From: CAJBVG01 sp943371425 | GTDB taxonomy: Bacteria > Bacteroidota > Bacteroidia > Sphingobacteriales > Sphingobacteriaceae | Reading direction: 5' to 3' | NCBI GenBank assembly: GCA_943371425.1 | Contig: CALRUR010000045.1 | Coordinates: 1 to 6,224 of the forward strand | DNA: 6,224 bases | Shown: piece after piece, positions 1 through 5,987 of the stretch | Layout: each line of letters opens with the position of its first letter | How positions within the stretch are numbered: the first letter of the stretch is position 1 | Program-made: the position numbers and the translations under genes | Notes under the pieces: generated by a model | The model's input: the letters and a program-made list of their open reading frames with translations, nothing else | Databases searched by the model: none | Told to the model about the DNA's origin: nothing

Positions 1-1257
1 ATAAATAATGATGGATTAAAAGATTTAATTGCTACTACTAATACTTCTAATGCTTCGCAAAACACTAATCACGTGCAACTATATACCAACAACGGAAGTA
101 CAAGTATAAACAGGTTCGATTTTAGTACCGATAATTTTTTATTAGGTGACATGATTGATGTGTCTGAAGGATCGTCGCCTGCATTTGTAGATTATAATAA
201 CGACGGTTTAATGGATATCGTAATTGCGAATACCGGTTATTGGGAAAACTCGAGCACCATTAAAACAGGTTTGGCATTGTACAAAAACATTGGTACAAGT
301 TCTTTAGCTAAATATGAGTTAGTAGGCAGAGATTGGCTTGGCTTTTCTAGCTTAAATATTGCAAACATGTGCCCAACATTTGGCGATATGGATAATGATG
401 GCGATATGGATATGGTTTGTGGCTCTAATGATGGCACCCTTCATTTCTTTAGAAATACCGCCTCTTCTGGAAGTAATATGAGTTTACAATACGTATCTAA
501 TTACTTTGGAAGTTTAGACTTCGGAAATTTTTCTACTCCCTTTATTTACGACTTTAACAAAGATGGCAAAAACGAGTTGGTAATTGGTGAACGATTTGAC
601 AATATTAATTTAATTGAAAATACCGGCACAGTTGCTAACCCAAATTTTGTAATAGTAACCGATTCTCTTTATAAAATTAACCTAAAAATGTTTGGTGCTT
701 ACCCAAGTGGCCGAGCGCATTTACAAGTACAGCAATTAAGACCAAACGATGTACCAAAAGTAATATTGAGTAATGGAAATGGAAAGATATATGTAATGGG
801 AGAAGTAAACACCAACTATAATGAAAAAATGACAACAGTTACCGATTCGTTAAATTTTGATGCAGGTCAATTTAGTTTTGCAAACGGCGGTTTCCCTTTT
901 TCTATGGCCGATTTAAACGGCGATGCAAAACCAGAAATAGTAGTAGGTACACCACAAGGAGGTTTGTTTATGTATAGAAACACAAGTTTAAGTGTTGGTG
1001 TAAATAACTATATGGCTGAGAACAGCATTCAAGTATTTCCAAACCCTGCAAGCACTTACATCAATATTAAATCAACTATTAACGAACGAATTTATGAAGT
1101 AAAATTAATAGATGTAAATGGTAGAATACTTAAGGAAATAAGTGGTTCTAATGTTTACTCGGAATTAGCACTCGAAGGAATAAGCGCAGGTATTTATTTT
1201 ATCAAAATACAAACAGAAAACAATTTGATTACCAAAAAAATTAGTATTAATAGATAA
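1..1257 (+). CDS. Secreted FG-GAP/VCBS-repeat protein with T9SS type A sorting domain (5'-truncated)
   Basis: The reading frame is open from base 1, so the gene begins left of the window; 418 residues and a TAA stop (followed by a second in-frame TAA) are visible. Five FG-GAP/VCBS-type acidic loops are seen: NNDGLKDL at the left edge, then DYNNDGLMDI (about 190-216), DMDNDGDMDM (from 385), DFNKDGKNEL (from 550) and DLNGDAKPEI (from 910). In this family such loops bind calcium and each marks one blade of a beta-propeller. The last ~78 residues (from about 1024) form a T9SS sorting domain with VFPNPAS, IDVNGRIL and AGIYFIKI, ending in a basic tail. Known biology of the family: export through the outer membrane by T9SS with removal of the sorting domain, then release or surface anchoring. 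No catalytic domain is visible; the missing N-terminus could hold one. It is convergent with the giant minus-strand gene. A GTG at 73 could be read as a start, but the repeat-like coding sequence upstream of it argues against that. Exact function unknown. Confidence 0.9.
   Translation: MNNDGLKDLIATTNTSNASQNTNHVQLYTNNGSTSINRFDFSTDNFLLGDMIDVSEGSSPAFVDYNNDGLMDIVIANTGYWENSSTIKTGLALYKNIGTSSLAKYELVGRDWLGFSSLNIANMCPTFGDMDNDGDMDMVCGSNDGTLHFFRNTASSGSNMSLQYVSNYFGSLDFGNFSTPFIYDFNKDGKNELVIGERFDNINLIENTGTVANPNFVIVTDSLYKINLKMFGAYPSGRAHLQVQQLRPNDVPKVILSNGNGKIYVMGEVNTNYNEKMTTVTDSLNFDAGQFSFANGGFPFSMADLNGDAKPEIVVGTPQGGLFMYRNTSLSVGVNNYMAENSIQVFPNPASTYINIKSTINERIYEVKLIDVNGRILKEISGSNVYSELALEGISAGIYFIKIQTENNLITKKISINR
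1024..1254 (+). other. T9SS type A C-terminal sorting domain of the left partial gene
   Basis: About 77 terminal residues with the order expected for the family: VFPNPAS at the start, the KLIDVNGRIL strand in the middle, then ISAGIYFIKI and a Lys/Arg-bearing end. Its tail (ITKKISINR) is unlike the two minus-strand sorting domains in this window, so it is a different subtype or lineage of the same module. Confidence 0.88.
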
Positions 1258-1270
1258 TAAATAACAAAAC

Positions 1271-1307
1271 AAAAAAAGCCCCAAACATTTCGTTCGGGGC
1301 TTTTTTT
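1271..1307. terminator. Bidirectional rho-independent terminator between convergent genes
   Basis: A perfect 12-bp stem pairs AAAAAAAGCCCC (1271-1282) with GGGGCTTTTTTT (1296-1307) around a 13-nt loop. Inside the loop AAC (1284-1286) can also pair with GTT (1292-1294). The intervening 1283/1295 pair is A-C in the plus-strand RNA but G-U in the minus-strand RNA, so the hairpin is slightly more stable for the leftward transcript. The T tracts suit both directions. It lies 13 bp past the plus-strand stop and 17 bp past the stop of the giant minus-strand gene, so it can serve both. Confidence 0.93.
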
Positions 1308-1324
1308 ATTAATCGTTTATTAAA

Positions 1325-4300
1325 TTATTTCGTTCTAACCACTCTCACTACTTTTCTCTCAGCACCTTGAATTGCTTCTAACATATATACGCCAGCAGCT
1401 AATTCTTGTGTAATTGTAACATTTGTTAATGGTGTTACATTTTCTAAGGTATGTACAATACGACCTTGTGCATCTAAGATTCTAAGCGTAACGGGTTCTT
1501 CGTTGTGACTATCAACATAAACATTTAAATCGTTTCCAAATGGATTCGGGAATGTTTGAATTTCAAAATGATTAGCATTTAAAATTGTTGAATTACCATC
1601 TTCTCTTGAAGCACTTCCACATGAAGCAGAACACGATCCTAGTTTATCTCCATGTGCTAAATGTGCAGGAACAGCATTACTAGAAATACTTAATATATTC
1701 CAGTTGCTTGGATTTCCTGGAGGAATGTGGCAAATTAATACTTTACCATCATACGCTCCTTTATTGTTTTTAGCTCTTACATCTAACACACAAATGGTGA
1801 TACTTGTAGAAGCAGAACATCCACCTGCATTAGTAACGGTTACTGTGTAAGTTGTAGTAGAGCTTGGGCTCGCTACAGGGTTTGCGATATTAGCATTACT
1901 TAAACCAGCTGCAGGGCTCCATGAATAAGTAAAACCTGATCCACCGTTTGCACTAGCATTTAAAGTAATATTTTGTGGACCGTAGCCAACAAAAATAGAG
2001 TTAGCCAATTGTCCTGAAACAGTTGTCCCACCACTTACACTTACAGTAGGTGTGCTTTCTATTACATTTACATTTGCTGTTGCAGTAGCATAATTTCCAC
2101 TTGCATCTTCAACGATGAATGTTACTACGTGGTTTCCACCATCAGCGCAAGTAAATGTATTTGGATACACATTCATAACTGTAATACCACAGTTATCATA
2201 TGAACCATTATTTACATCAGCACCTGTTATGGTTACAGTTCCATTACTTAAACTTACCGTAATGTCTTTTGTAATTGCTACTGGTGAAATTGCATCCAAT
2301 ACCGTAACAGTAGCTGTTGACGATGAAGAATTACCAGCAGCATCTACAGCTGTTAACGTAACTGTGTTTGCACCTAAATTAGCACAAGTAAATGCTGTTT
2401 GATCTAGGCTTAAAGAAACAATACCTACGTTATCTGAAGAACCATTGTTAATATCAGCAATAGTAATTGAAGCATTACCATTTGCATCTACATATATGGT
2501 TGTATTTTGAGTATTTACAACAGGATTTGTTGCATCTTCTACAGTAATGGTTGCATTACATGAACTAGATAATCCAGCAGGATCTGAAACAGTAAGCACA
2601 ACATTTGTTGTTCCTAAAGCATACGGACCAGCAGGTAATACCGAATATGTCATTACATCTCCATCTGGGTCTGTAGAACCTCCATCAAAATCATTTGCAG
2701 AAGCTACCGCTGTTACACCGTTTGCTGCTACAGTTAAGTTTTGGCAAACTGCCACAGGAGCCGCATTACAATAAGAATTAGGATCGGTTACGGTAACGTT
2801 TGCGATTGATGTAGTTGTATTACCAGAACCATCTGTTGCAGTAATTGAAACACCAATTACACTACCAACATCAGCACAAGAATAAGAAGTTTGTCCACTT
2901 AAACTTAAACTAACATTCGTACAATTATCACTATAAGCTGCTACTAATTCTGCAAGAGTAACGCTTGCACTTTCAGTAGCATCTAACGCTACCGTTACAT
3001 TATTTGTAACCAATAATGGATTTACATTATCAACAGAGCCAACAACTACTGGTGCTGAAGTTGCTGAACAACCAAATAAATCGATTACATTAACTGTATA
3101 TGTACCAATTGTATTAATTGTTAATGTTTGTTGTGTAGCGTTCGGAATATTAATTCCATCTTTTTGCCACTGATAAATACTTGATGTGCTAGCTGTAATT
3201 GTTAAGTTTCCATTAGGTGGGCATAAAGATGCTGAACCGGTAGGGAAAGTTGAAACAGTTGGGTTATTATTAACTACAACATTTGTAGCTGCAGAAATTC
3301 CTGAACATCCACCAGCATTTGTTACCGAAACGGTATAACTACCAGAAACAGTAGCAACATATTGTTGATTTGTTTCACCAGTTAACAACACTCCGTTATT
3401 ATACCATTGGTATGAGTCACCTAAATTTGCAGACATTGGAATTGTTTGTCCTTGGCAAACGGTTGTTTGTCCAGCAACAATAATTGCTGCTGGTGCAACT
3501 GTTACTACAGCATTACATGTACTTGCATTTCCTGCAATATCTGTAACTGTTAAGGTTACTGTGTTTGCACCAATATCATTACAAGTAAATATTTTAGAAG
3601 CAGCACCGTCAATTTTTATAGAGCCGATACCACAAGCATCACCACTACCATTATCAATCATTGCAGCTGTTACAGTTGCAGTACCTGATGGGCTTAATGC
3701 TACTATAATATTTTTACAAACAGCATTTGGAGCTAAGTTATCTACTTGAGAACTTGTATTTCTGTGGAAACGAATGTTGTTACTACTAATACCACTTGTT
3801 GCAATGTCTGGTACATAATCACCATCTAAATCGCCGATTACGATACCACTCACTTCTGCTACAGTAGAAGATGTATAATCGAATCTAGCAGCAAAAGAAG
3901 TGTTACCCGTGGTAGCTGTTGTATTTGCATAAACTGAAAACACGTTAACACCTAAAGATTTTGTAACAATGTCTGGGTAACCATCACCGTTAACATCTCC
4001 AACACCTATGCGGTAATTATTTTGTGGAGATGGCAAGTTAATAGAGGTATTAAAAACGATATTTCCAACTGTAGAGTTATTAATAAATATTGCAGTGTTT
4101 GTAGCACCGTCATAATTACATGTTGTTAAATCGATTTTACCATCTTTGTTAAAATCAGCAATCATACAACGGTATGGGTACGTACCATTAGTTGGCCAAA
4201 ATTCTGGAGCTTCAAAAGTGAAAGAAGTAGCACTTGGAGTAGTTGTGTTTCTTAACGTTACTGCTCTATTTGCGTTTCCTTGTGAACCTAAAATATCTGT

Positions 4301-5164
4301 TTTACCATCACCATCCACATCCGATGCTTGCATACCAGTACAAGTAGTTCCAACATAACCAGCGTTTGAAATTGCACCAAATGAAATAACACCAGGGCCA
4401 GTAGATGTGTTTAATGTTACATAAACCCATCCTCCATTTTCTACACAAACATCCACTTTACCATCGTTGTTAAAATCTCCAACTGCAGTTTGGTAACCAC
4501 CAGGGCCAGCACCAACTAAACCTGCAAAACTAATTGCACCCGGACCAGTAGAAGTATTTCTTGCTACAACTCCTGGATATAAAAGGTCTCTTTTACCATC
4601 ACCATCAAAATCGGCAACAGCTACACTAGATCCACCCCATCCAAAATTGTTAGCAGTAAATGTTAAAGTTCCAGGAGTACTGTTGTTTCTAGCAACAGTT
4701 GTACCTCCAGGTGTCATCGAAATAACATCTGGCTTTCCATCCATATCCATGTCTTGCGCAATCATGTTATACGCTCCATAAATACCGTTTAATTGAAATG
4801 CAGTGTTTTGGTAAGTAGTAGAAGTTAGTGGCGTTGGACAAAAAATTCCGTTAAACGCTACTGACGAATACCCAATTTTATTACATCCGTTTTTTACGGC
4901 AATTGGTGCAACGTTTGCTCCTGTTGGAACTGCTACTACCAATGTACCGAATGACGATGAAATAATGTTTGCTTTTGTTGCACCAAAATACACCTGGTTA
5001 TTAGCAGGATTGGCATCGAAATTTGCTCCAGTAATAGTTACTGTGCTGCCGATGAAACCTGTGTTAGGCGTAAATGAATTTATAATTGGCGCGTTACATG
5101 TCTGTGCTTGTATAGAACTATATACAAAAATCGACATGATGAGTAATATTGCTATCTTTTTCAT
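1325..5164 (-). CDS. Giant multidomain secreted protein: IPT/TIG, FG-GAP/VCBS propeller, HYR/Ig/PKD-like domains, T9SS sorting domain
   Basis: A complete 1279-residue protein with no recognisable enzyme domain. Order: signal peptide (1-20, MKK start, hydrophobic core, cut near IQA-Q); IPT/TIG-like domain (about 22-92, core FTPNTGFIGSTVTITGANF); seven FG-GAP/VCBS loops (138-453) forming a likely seven-bladed propeller; HYR-like domain (476-556); two Ig-like domains with YQWYNNG and YQWQKDG (557-709); HYR-like (713-794); a cadherin/HYR-like domain with STDPDGD (799-876); two HYR-like domains (877-1036); PKD-like domain with YSWSPAAGLS (1037-1128); Cys/His module (1129-1182); T9SS sorting domain (about 1203-1279, FPNPF, DAQGR, AGVYMLEA). 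Such architectures are typical of Bacteroidota surface proteins in adhesion or matrix roles, which is an inference here. The ATG at 5164 is chosen because the signal peptide starts there; no Shine-Dalgarno is visible, as usual in this phylum. It starts 8 bp after the upstream small gene, so cotranscription and coupled translation are likely. Confidence 0.95.
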   Translation of the reverse strand: MKKIAILLIMSIFVYSSIQAQTCNAPIINSFTPNTGFIGSTVTITGANFDANPANNQVYFGATKANIISSSFGTLVVAVPTGANVAPIAVKNGCNKIGYSSVAFNGIFCPTPLTSTTYQNTAFQLNGIYGAYNMIAQDMDMDGKPDVISMTPGGTTVARNNSTPGTLTFTANNFGWGGSSVAVADFDGDGKRDLLYPGVVARNTSTGPGAISFAGLVGAGPGGYQTAVGDFNNDGKVDVCVENGGWVYVTLNTSTGPGVISFGAISNAGYVGTTCTGMQASDVDGDGKTDILGSQGNANRAVTLRNTTTPSATSFTFEAPEFWPTNGTYPYRCMIADFNKDGKIDLTTCNYDGATNTAIFINNSTVGNIVFNTSINLPSPQNNYRIGVGDVNGDGYPDIVTKSLGVNVFSVYANTTATTGNTSFAARFDYTSSTVAEVSGIVIGDLDGDYVPDIATSGISSNNIRFHRNTSSQVDNLAPNAVCKNIIVALSPSGTATVTAAMIDNGSGDACGIGSIKIDGAASKIFTCNDIGANTVTLTVTDIAGNASTCNAVVTVAPAAIIVAGQTTVCQGQTIPMSANLGDSYQWYNNGVLLTGETNQQYVATVSGSYTVSVTNAGGCSGISAATNVVVNNNPTVSTFPTGSASLCPPNGNLTITASTSSIYQWQKDGINIPNATQQTLTINTIGTYTVNVIDLFGCSATSAPVVVGSVDNVNPLLVTNNVTVALDATESASVTLAELVAAYSDNCTNVSLSLSGQTSYSCADVGSVIGVSITATDGSGNTTTSIANVTVTDPNSYCNAAPVAVCQNLTVAANGVTAVASANDFDGGSTDPDGDVMTYSVLPAGPYALGTTNVVLTVSDPAGLSSSCNATITVEDATNPVVNTQNTTIYVDANGNASITIADINNGSSDNVGIVSLSLDQTAFTCANLGANTVTLTAVDAAGNSSSSTATVTVLDAISPVAITKDITVSLSNGTVTITGADVNNGSYDNCGITVMNVYPNTFTCADGGNHVVTFIVEDASGNYATATANVNVIESTPTVSVSGGTTVSGQLANSIFVGYGPQNITLNASANGGSGFTYSWSPAAGLSNANIANPVASPSSTTTYTVTVTNAGGCSASTSITICVLDVRAKNNKGAYDGKVLICHIPPGNPSNWNILSISSNAVPAHLAHGDKLGSCSASCGSASREDGNSTILNANHFEIQTFPNPFGNDLNVYVDSHNEEPVTLRILDAQGRIVHTLENVTPLTNVTITQELAAGVYMLEAIQGAERKVVRVVRTK
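1328..1558 (-). other. T9SS type A C-terminal sorting domain of the giant protein
   Basis: Residues about 1203-1279: FPNPFGNDLNVYV, then VTLRILDAQGRIV, then LAAGVYMLEA and a basic end (ERKVVRVVRTK). This is the full motif order of the family. It is closely similar to the sorting domain at the right edge of the window in its last 25 residues. Confidence 0.93.
1619..1780 (-). other. Cys/His module (KVLICHIPPG ... VPAHLAHGD)
   Basis: Residues about 1129-1182. Visible conserved-looking positions are C1145-H1146 in the CHIPPGNP motif, H1168, H1171 and D1173 in HLAHGD, and C1178 and C1182 just after. From memory, similar CHxPPGNP ... HLxHGD stretches occur in other Bacteroidota secreted PKD/HYR-type proteins, usually near the C-terminus; I cannot name a defined function. 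The clustered Cys and His residues suggest metal binding or a disulfide-stabilised small domain, which is an inference. Confidence 0.6.
1781..2056 (-). other. PKD-like domain
   Basis: Residues about 1037-1128. Features are a strand with NITLNASANGGSG, the YSWSPAAGLSN signature, then TTTYTVTVTNAGGCS. The Y-x-W ... T-x-T-Y-T-V-x-V pattern is typical of PKD-like/Ig-like repeats of Bacteroidota secreted proteins. It is the last beta-sandwich before the Cys/His module. Confidence 0.75.
2057..3739 (-). repeat. Array of HYR-like and Ig-like beta-sandwich repeats
   Basis: Residues 476-1036. The HYR-like units (476-556, 713-794, 877-957, 958-1036) share an Asn/Asp-Gly-Ser ... D-x-C-G-I stretch, a (F/Y)-(T/S)-C-x-(D/N) strand, a G-x-(N/H)-x-V-T-x-x-V-x-D-x-x-G-N strand and a VTV end. 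Between them lie two Ig-like units (557-709) with a YQW core and paired cysteines (570/620 and 648/699), and a cadherin/HYR-like unit (799-876). Domain borders are by eye. In this family such arrays act as stalks or binding modules outside the cell. Confidence 0.8.
3755..4837 (-). repeat. Seven tandem FG-GAP/VCBS repeats (predicted seven-bladed beta-propeller)
   Basis: Seven D-x-(D/N)-x-D-G-x-x-D-type loops start at residues 138, 185, 230, 282, 337, 390 and 445, spaced 45-55 residues apart: DMDMDGKPD, DFDGDGKRD, DFNNDGKVD, DVDGDGKTD, DFNKDGKID, DVNGDGYPD and DLDGDYVPD. Each is followed by a linker of the type N-(T/N)-(S/T)-T ... F (NNSTPGTLTF at 160, NTSTGPGAISF at 203, NTSTGPGVISF at 252, NTTTPSATSF at 306, NNSTVGNIVF at 362). 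Seven units match the blade number of integrin-like FG-GAP propellers; calcium binding by the acidic loops is inferred from the family. The last loop is degenerate (Gly replaced by Tyr450). Confidence 0.88.
4889..5101 (-). other. IPT/TIG-like beta-sandwich domain
   Basis: Residues about 22-92. The hallmark is PIINSFTPNTGFIGSTVTI, then TGANF, NQVYFGATKA and a closing strand with VVAVPTGANVAPIAV. This is the usual pattern of IPT/TIG domains (immunoglobulin-like folds shared by plexins and transcription factors), common just after the signal peptide of Bacteroidota surface proteins. Confidence 0.82.
5105..5164 (-). other. Sec signal peptide of the giant protein
   Basis: Residues 1-20: two lysines right after the initiator Met, a hydrophobic core (IAILLIMSIFVY) and a small-residue cut site IQA before Gln-Thr. 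This gives Sec export to the periplasm, the step that precedes T9SS passage across the outer membrane. Confidence 0.88.
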
Positions 5165-5172
5165 ATCAATTT

Positions 5173-5652
5173 TTAATTGAAGTTAATACTAATTGTTAAG
5201 TTGTTAGGATTGTATCCTGCTGGTAAATTAATTTTCAAATCATTTAATGATTTATCATTATCACATAGTGCTCTAAGCATCATTGCTCTTTCTACTTTGT
5301 GATTGATATCTGTAGTAAATGATTTTGAACTTTCTACATCTGTTACCGTAATAGAAAAACGAATGTCGTTGCTTTCAGAACCTTCATTAAAAATAAATAA
5401 ATGAACTTGTGCTGCAGATGCTTCAGAGCATTTTACAATTCTTGCAGATACATCGACATGGTTTTTACTTTCGCCAACGAATAGCCAACCTTTGTATTCT
5501 GTTTCCGATACTTCTTGAGCAAATAAATTACTCGAGAAAATAGTAATTGAAAAAAACAACCCTATTGCATAGAGCATTTTCTTTGAAATCGTAAAGCTAT
5601 TCCCGGAATAGCCACGTTTAAATGGGTGTTGTGTTAAAAGGAAAGGTTTCAT
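5173..5652 (-). CDS. Small exported protein of unknown function
   Basis: With the start at 5652 the product is 159 residues. The frame is open up to an ATG at 5844, but the extra 64 residues are Phe/Ile/Asn/Lys-rich, look like translated A+T-rich spacer and would bury the signal peptide. The 5652 ATG is preceded by an A-rich stretch (CTAACAAACAA) as usual in this phylum. A later ATG at 5577 would give a 134-residue protein but cut away the Lys-Lys before the hydrophobic segment. The signal peptide has a long basic n-region, a core (LYAIGLFFSITIF) and a cut site near LFAQ-EV. The mature part (about 113 residues) looks all-beta, with strands such as QVHLFIFNEG and IRFSITVTDV, and two cysteines that may pair (in VKCSE and ALCDN). 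There is no lipobox, catalytic motif or T9SS tail, so it may stay in the periplasm or leave by another route. I do not recognise the family. It ends 8 bp before the giant gene and is probably its operon partner. Confidence 0.75.
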   Translation of the reverse strand: MKPFLLTQHPFKRGYSGNSFTISKKMLYAIGLFFSITIFSSNLFAQEVSETEYKGWLFVGESKNHVDVSARIVKCSEASAAQVHLFIFNEGSESNDIRFSITVTDVESSKSFTTDINHKVERAMMLRALCDNDKSLNDLKINLPAGYNPNNLTISINFN

Positions 5653-5810
5653 TTGTTTGTTAGGTTTTTTGTTTAATTTATTAAAGGTGTTGATACTAAT
5701 TTTAAAATCAATAAATAAAAAATTGAATGCTTGAGCTATTAAACATTCCAAAAACTTTATTTTAAACAAGAAATAAATACTAAAATGGGTATTGGTTAGC
5801 AGTATAAATA

Positions 5811-5841
5811 TTGGTAGATTATCAATATTATAGTAAATTTG
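5811..5841 (+). promoter_or_regulatory. Possible Bacteroidota-type promoter, rightward
   Basis: TTG (5811-5813), a 20-nt gap and TAAATTTG (5834-5841) match the Bacteroidota housekeeping pattern TTG ... TAnnTTTG. It points away from the small gene toward the terminator hairpin, with no plus-strand gene downstream, so it would make a short non-coding or antisense RNA. The region is very A+T-rich, so a chance match is quite possible. Confidence 0.3.
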
Positions 5842-5930
5842 CATATTTTATTCCTAATATGAATAGTCGAATAAGACTAACTTTTGATAGATAAATTGAT
5901 GGCTTTAGAATAAGAGGTAAATATCCATAA

Positions 5931-5972
5931 ATTAAAAAGGACCTAAATAATTAAATTTAGGTCCTTTTTAAT
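5931..5972. terminator. Rho-independent terminator after the right-edge gene, symmetrical
   Basis: A perfect 18-bp inverted repeat, ATTAAAAAGGACCTAAAT (5931-5948) and ATTTAGGTCCTTTTTAAT (5955-5972), with a 6-nt AATTAA loop. The GGACC/GGTCC core with A and T runs on either side works on both strands. It lies 15 bp past the stop of the minus-strand gene at 5988 and so ends that transcript. It thereby separates that gene from the leftward operon, which must have its own promoter. Confidence 0.9.
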
Positions 5973-5987
5973 AAGTGGTATGATCGC

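Larger units (their letters stand above)
5653..5987. other. Non-coding A+T-rich intergenic region
   Basis: About 335 bases lie between the chosen start of the small gene and the stop of the right-edge gene. They hold the terminator hairpin at 5931-5972 and one promoter-like motif on the plus strand (5811-5841). The promoter of the leftward operon should lie between 5653 and about 5930, but I found no clean TAnnTTTG match on the minus strand there. No tRNA or riboswitch-like structure was recognised. Part of it (5653-5844) could be coding if the upstream ATG at 5844 were used. Confidence 0.6.

Noticed and set aside
73..75. GTG as the start of the left gene
   Set aside because: The frame continues upstream to base 1 and encodes another FG-GAP loop (NNDGLKDL), so the gene is truncated by the window edge.
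237..437. Minus-strand open frame of 66 codons inside the left gene
   Set aside because: Opposite strand to well-supported FG-GAP coding sequence, with no recognisable features.
2115..4358. Several plus-strand open frames (2115-2402, 2547-2774, 3561-3749, 4146-4358)
   Set aside because: They are antisense shadows of the giant gene, with no domain, no start context and composition mirroring the coding strand.
2057..4753. Regular repeats that might be a CRISPR array or DNA-level tandem repeats
   Set aside because: The periodicity is at the protein level (propeller and HYR/Ig-like domains); the DNA copies are diverged and there are no identical repeats with unique spacers.
4965..5180. Plus-strand open frame of 71 codons over the start of the giant gene
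   Set aside because: Antisense to the signal peptide and IPT domain codons; its apparent hydrophobic stretch is the mirror of the signal-peptide region.
5653..5844. N-terminal extension of the small gene to an ATG at 5844
   Set aside because: The 64 extra residues are of A+T-spacer type composition (Phe, Ile, Asn, Lys), would place the signal peptide deep inside the protein, and the 5652 ATG has typical A-rich upstream sequence. An AGGA-like stretch before 5844 keeps it as a minor possibility.
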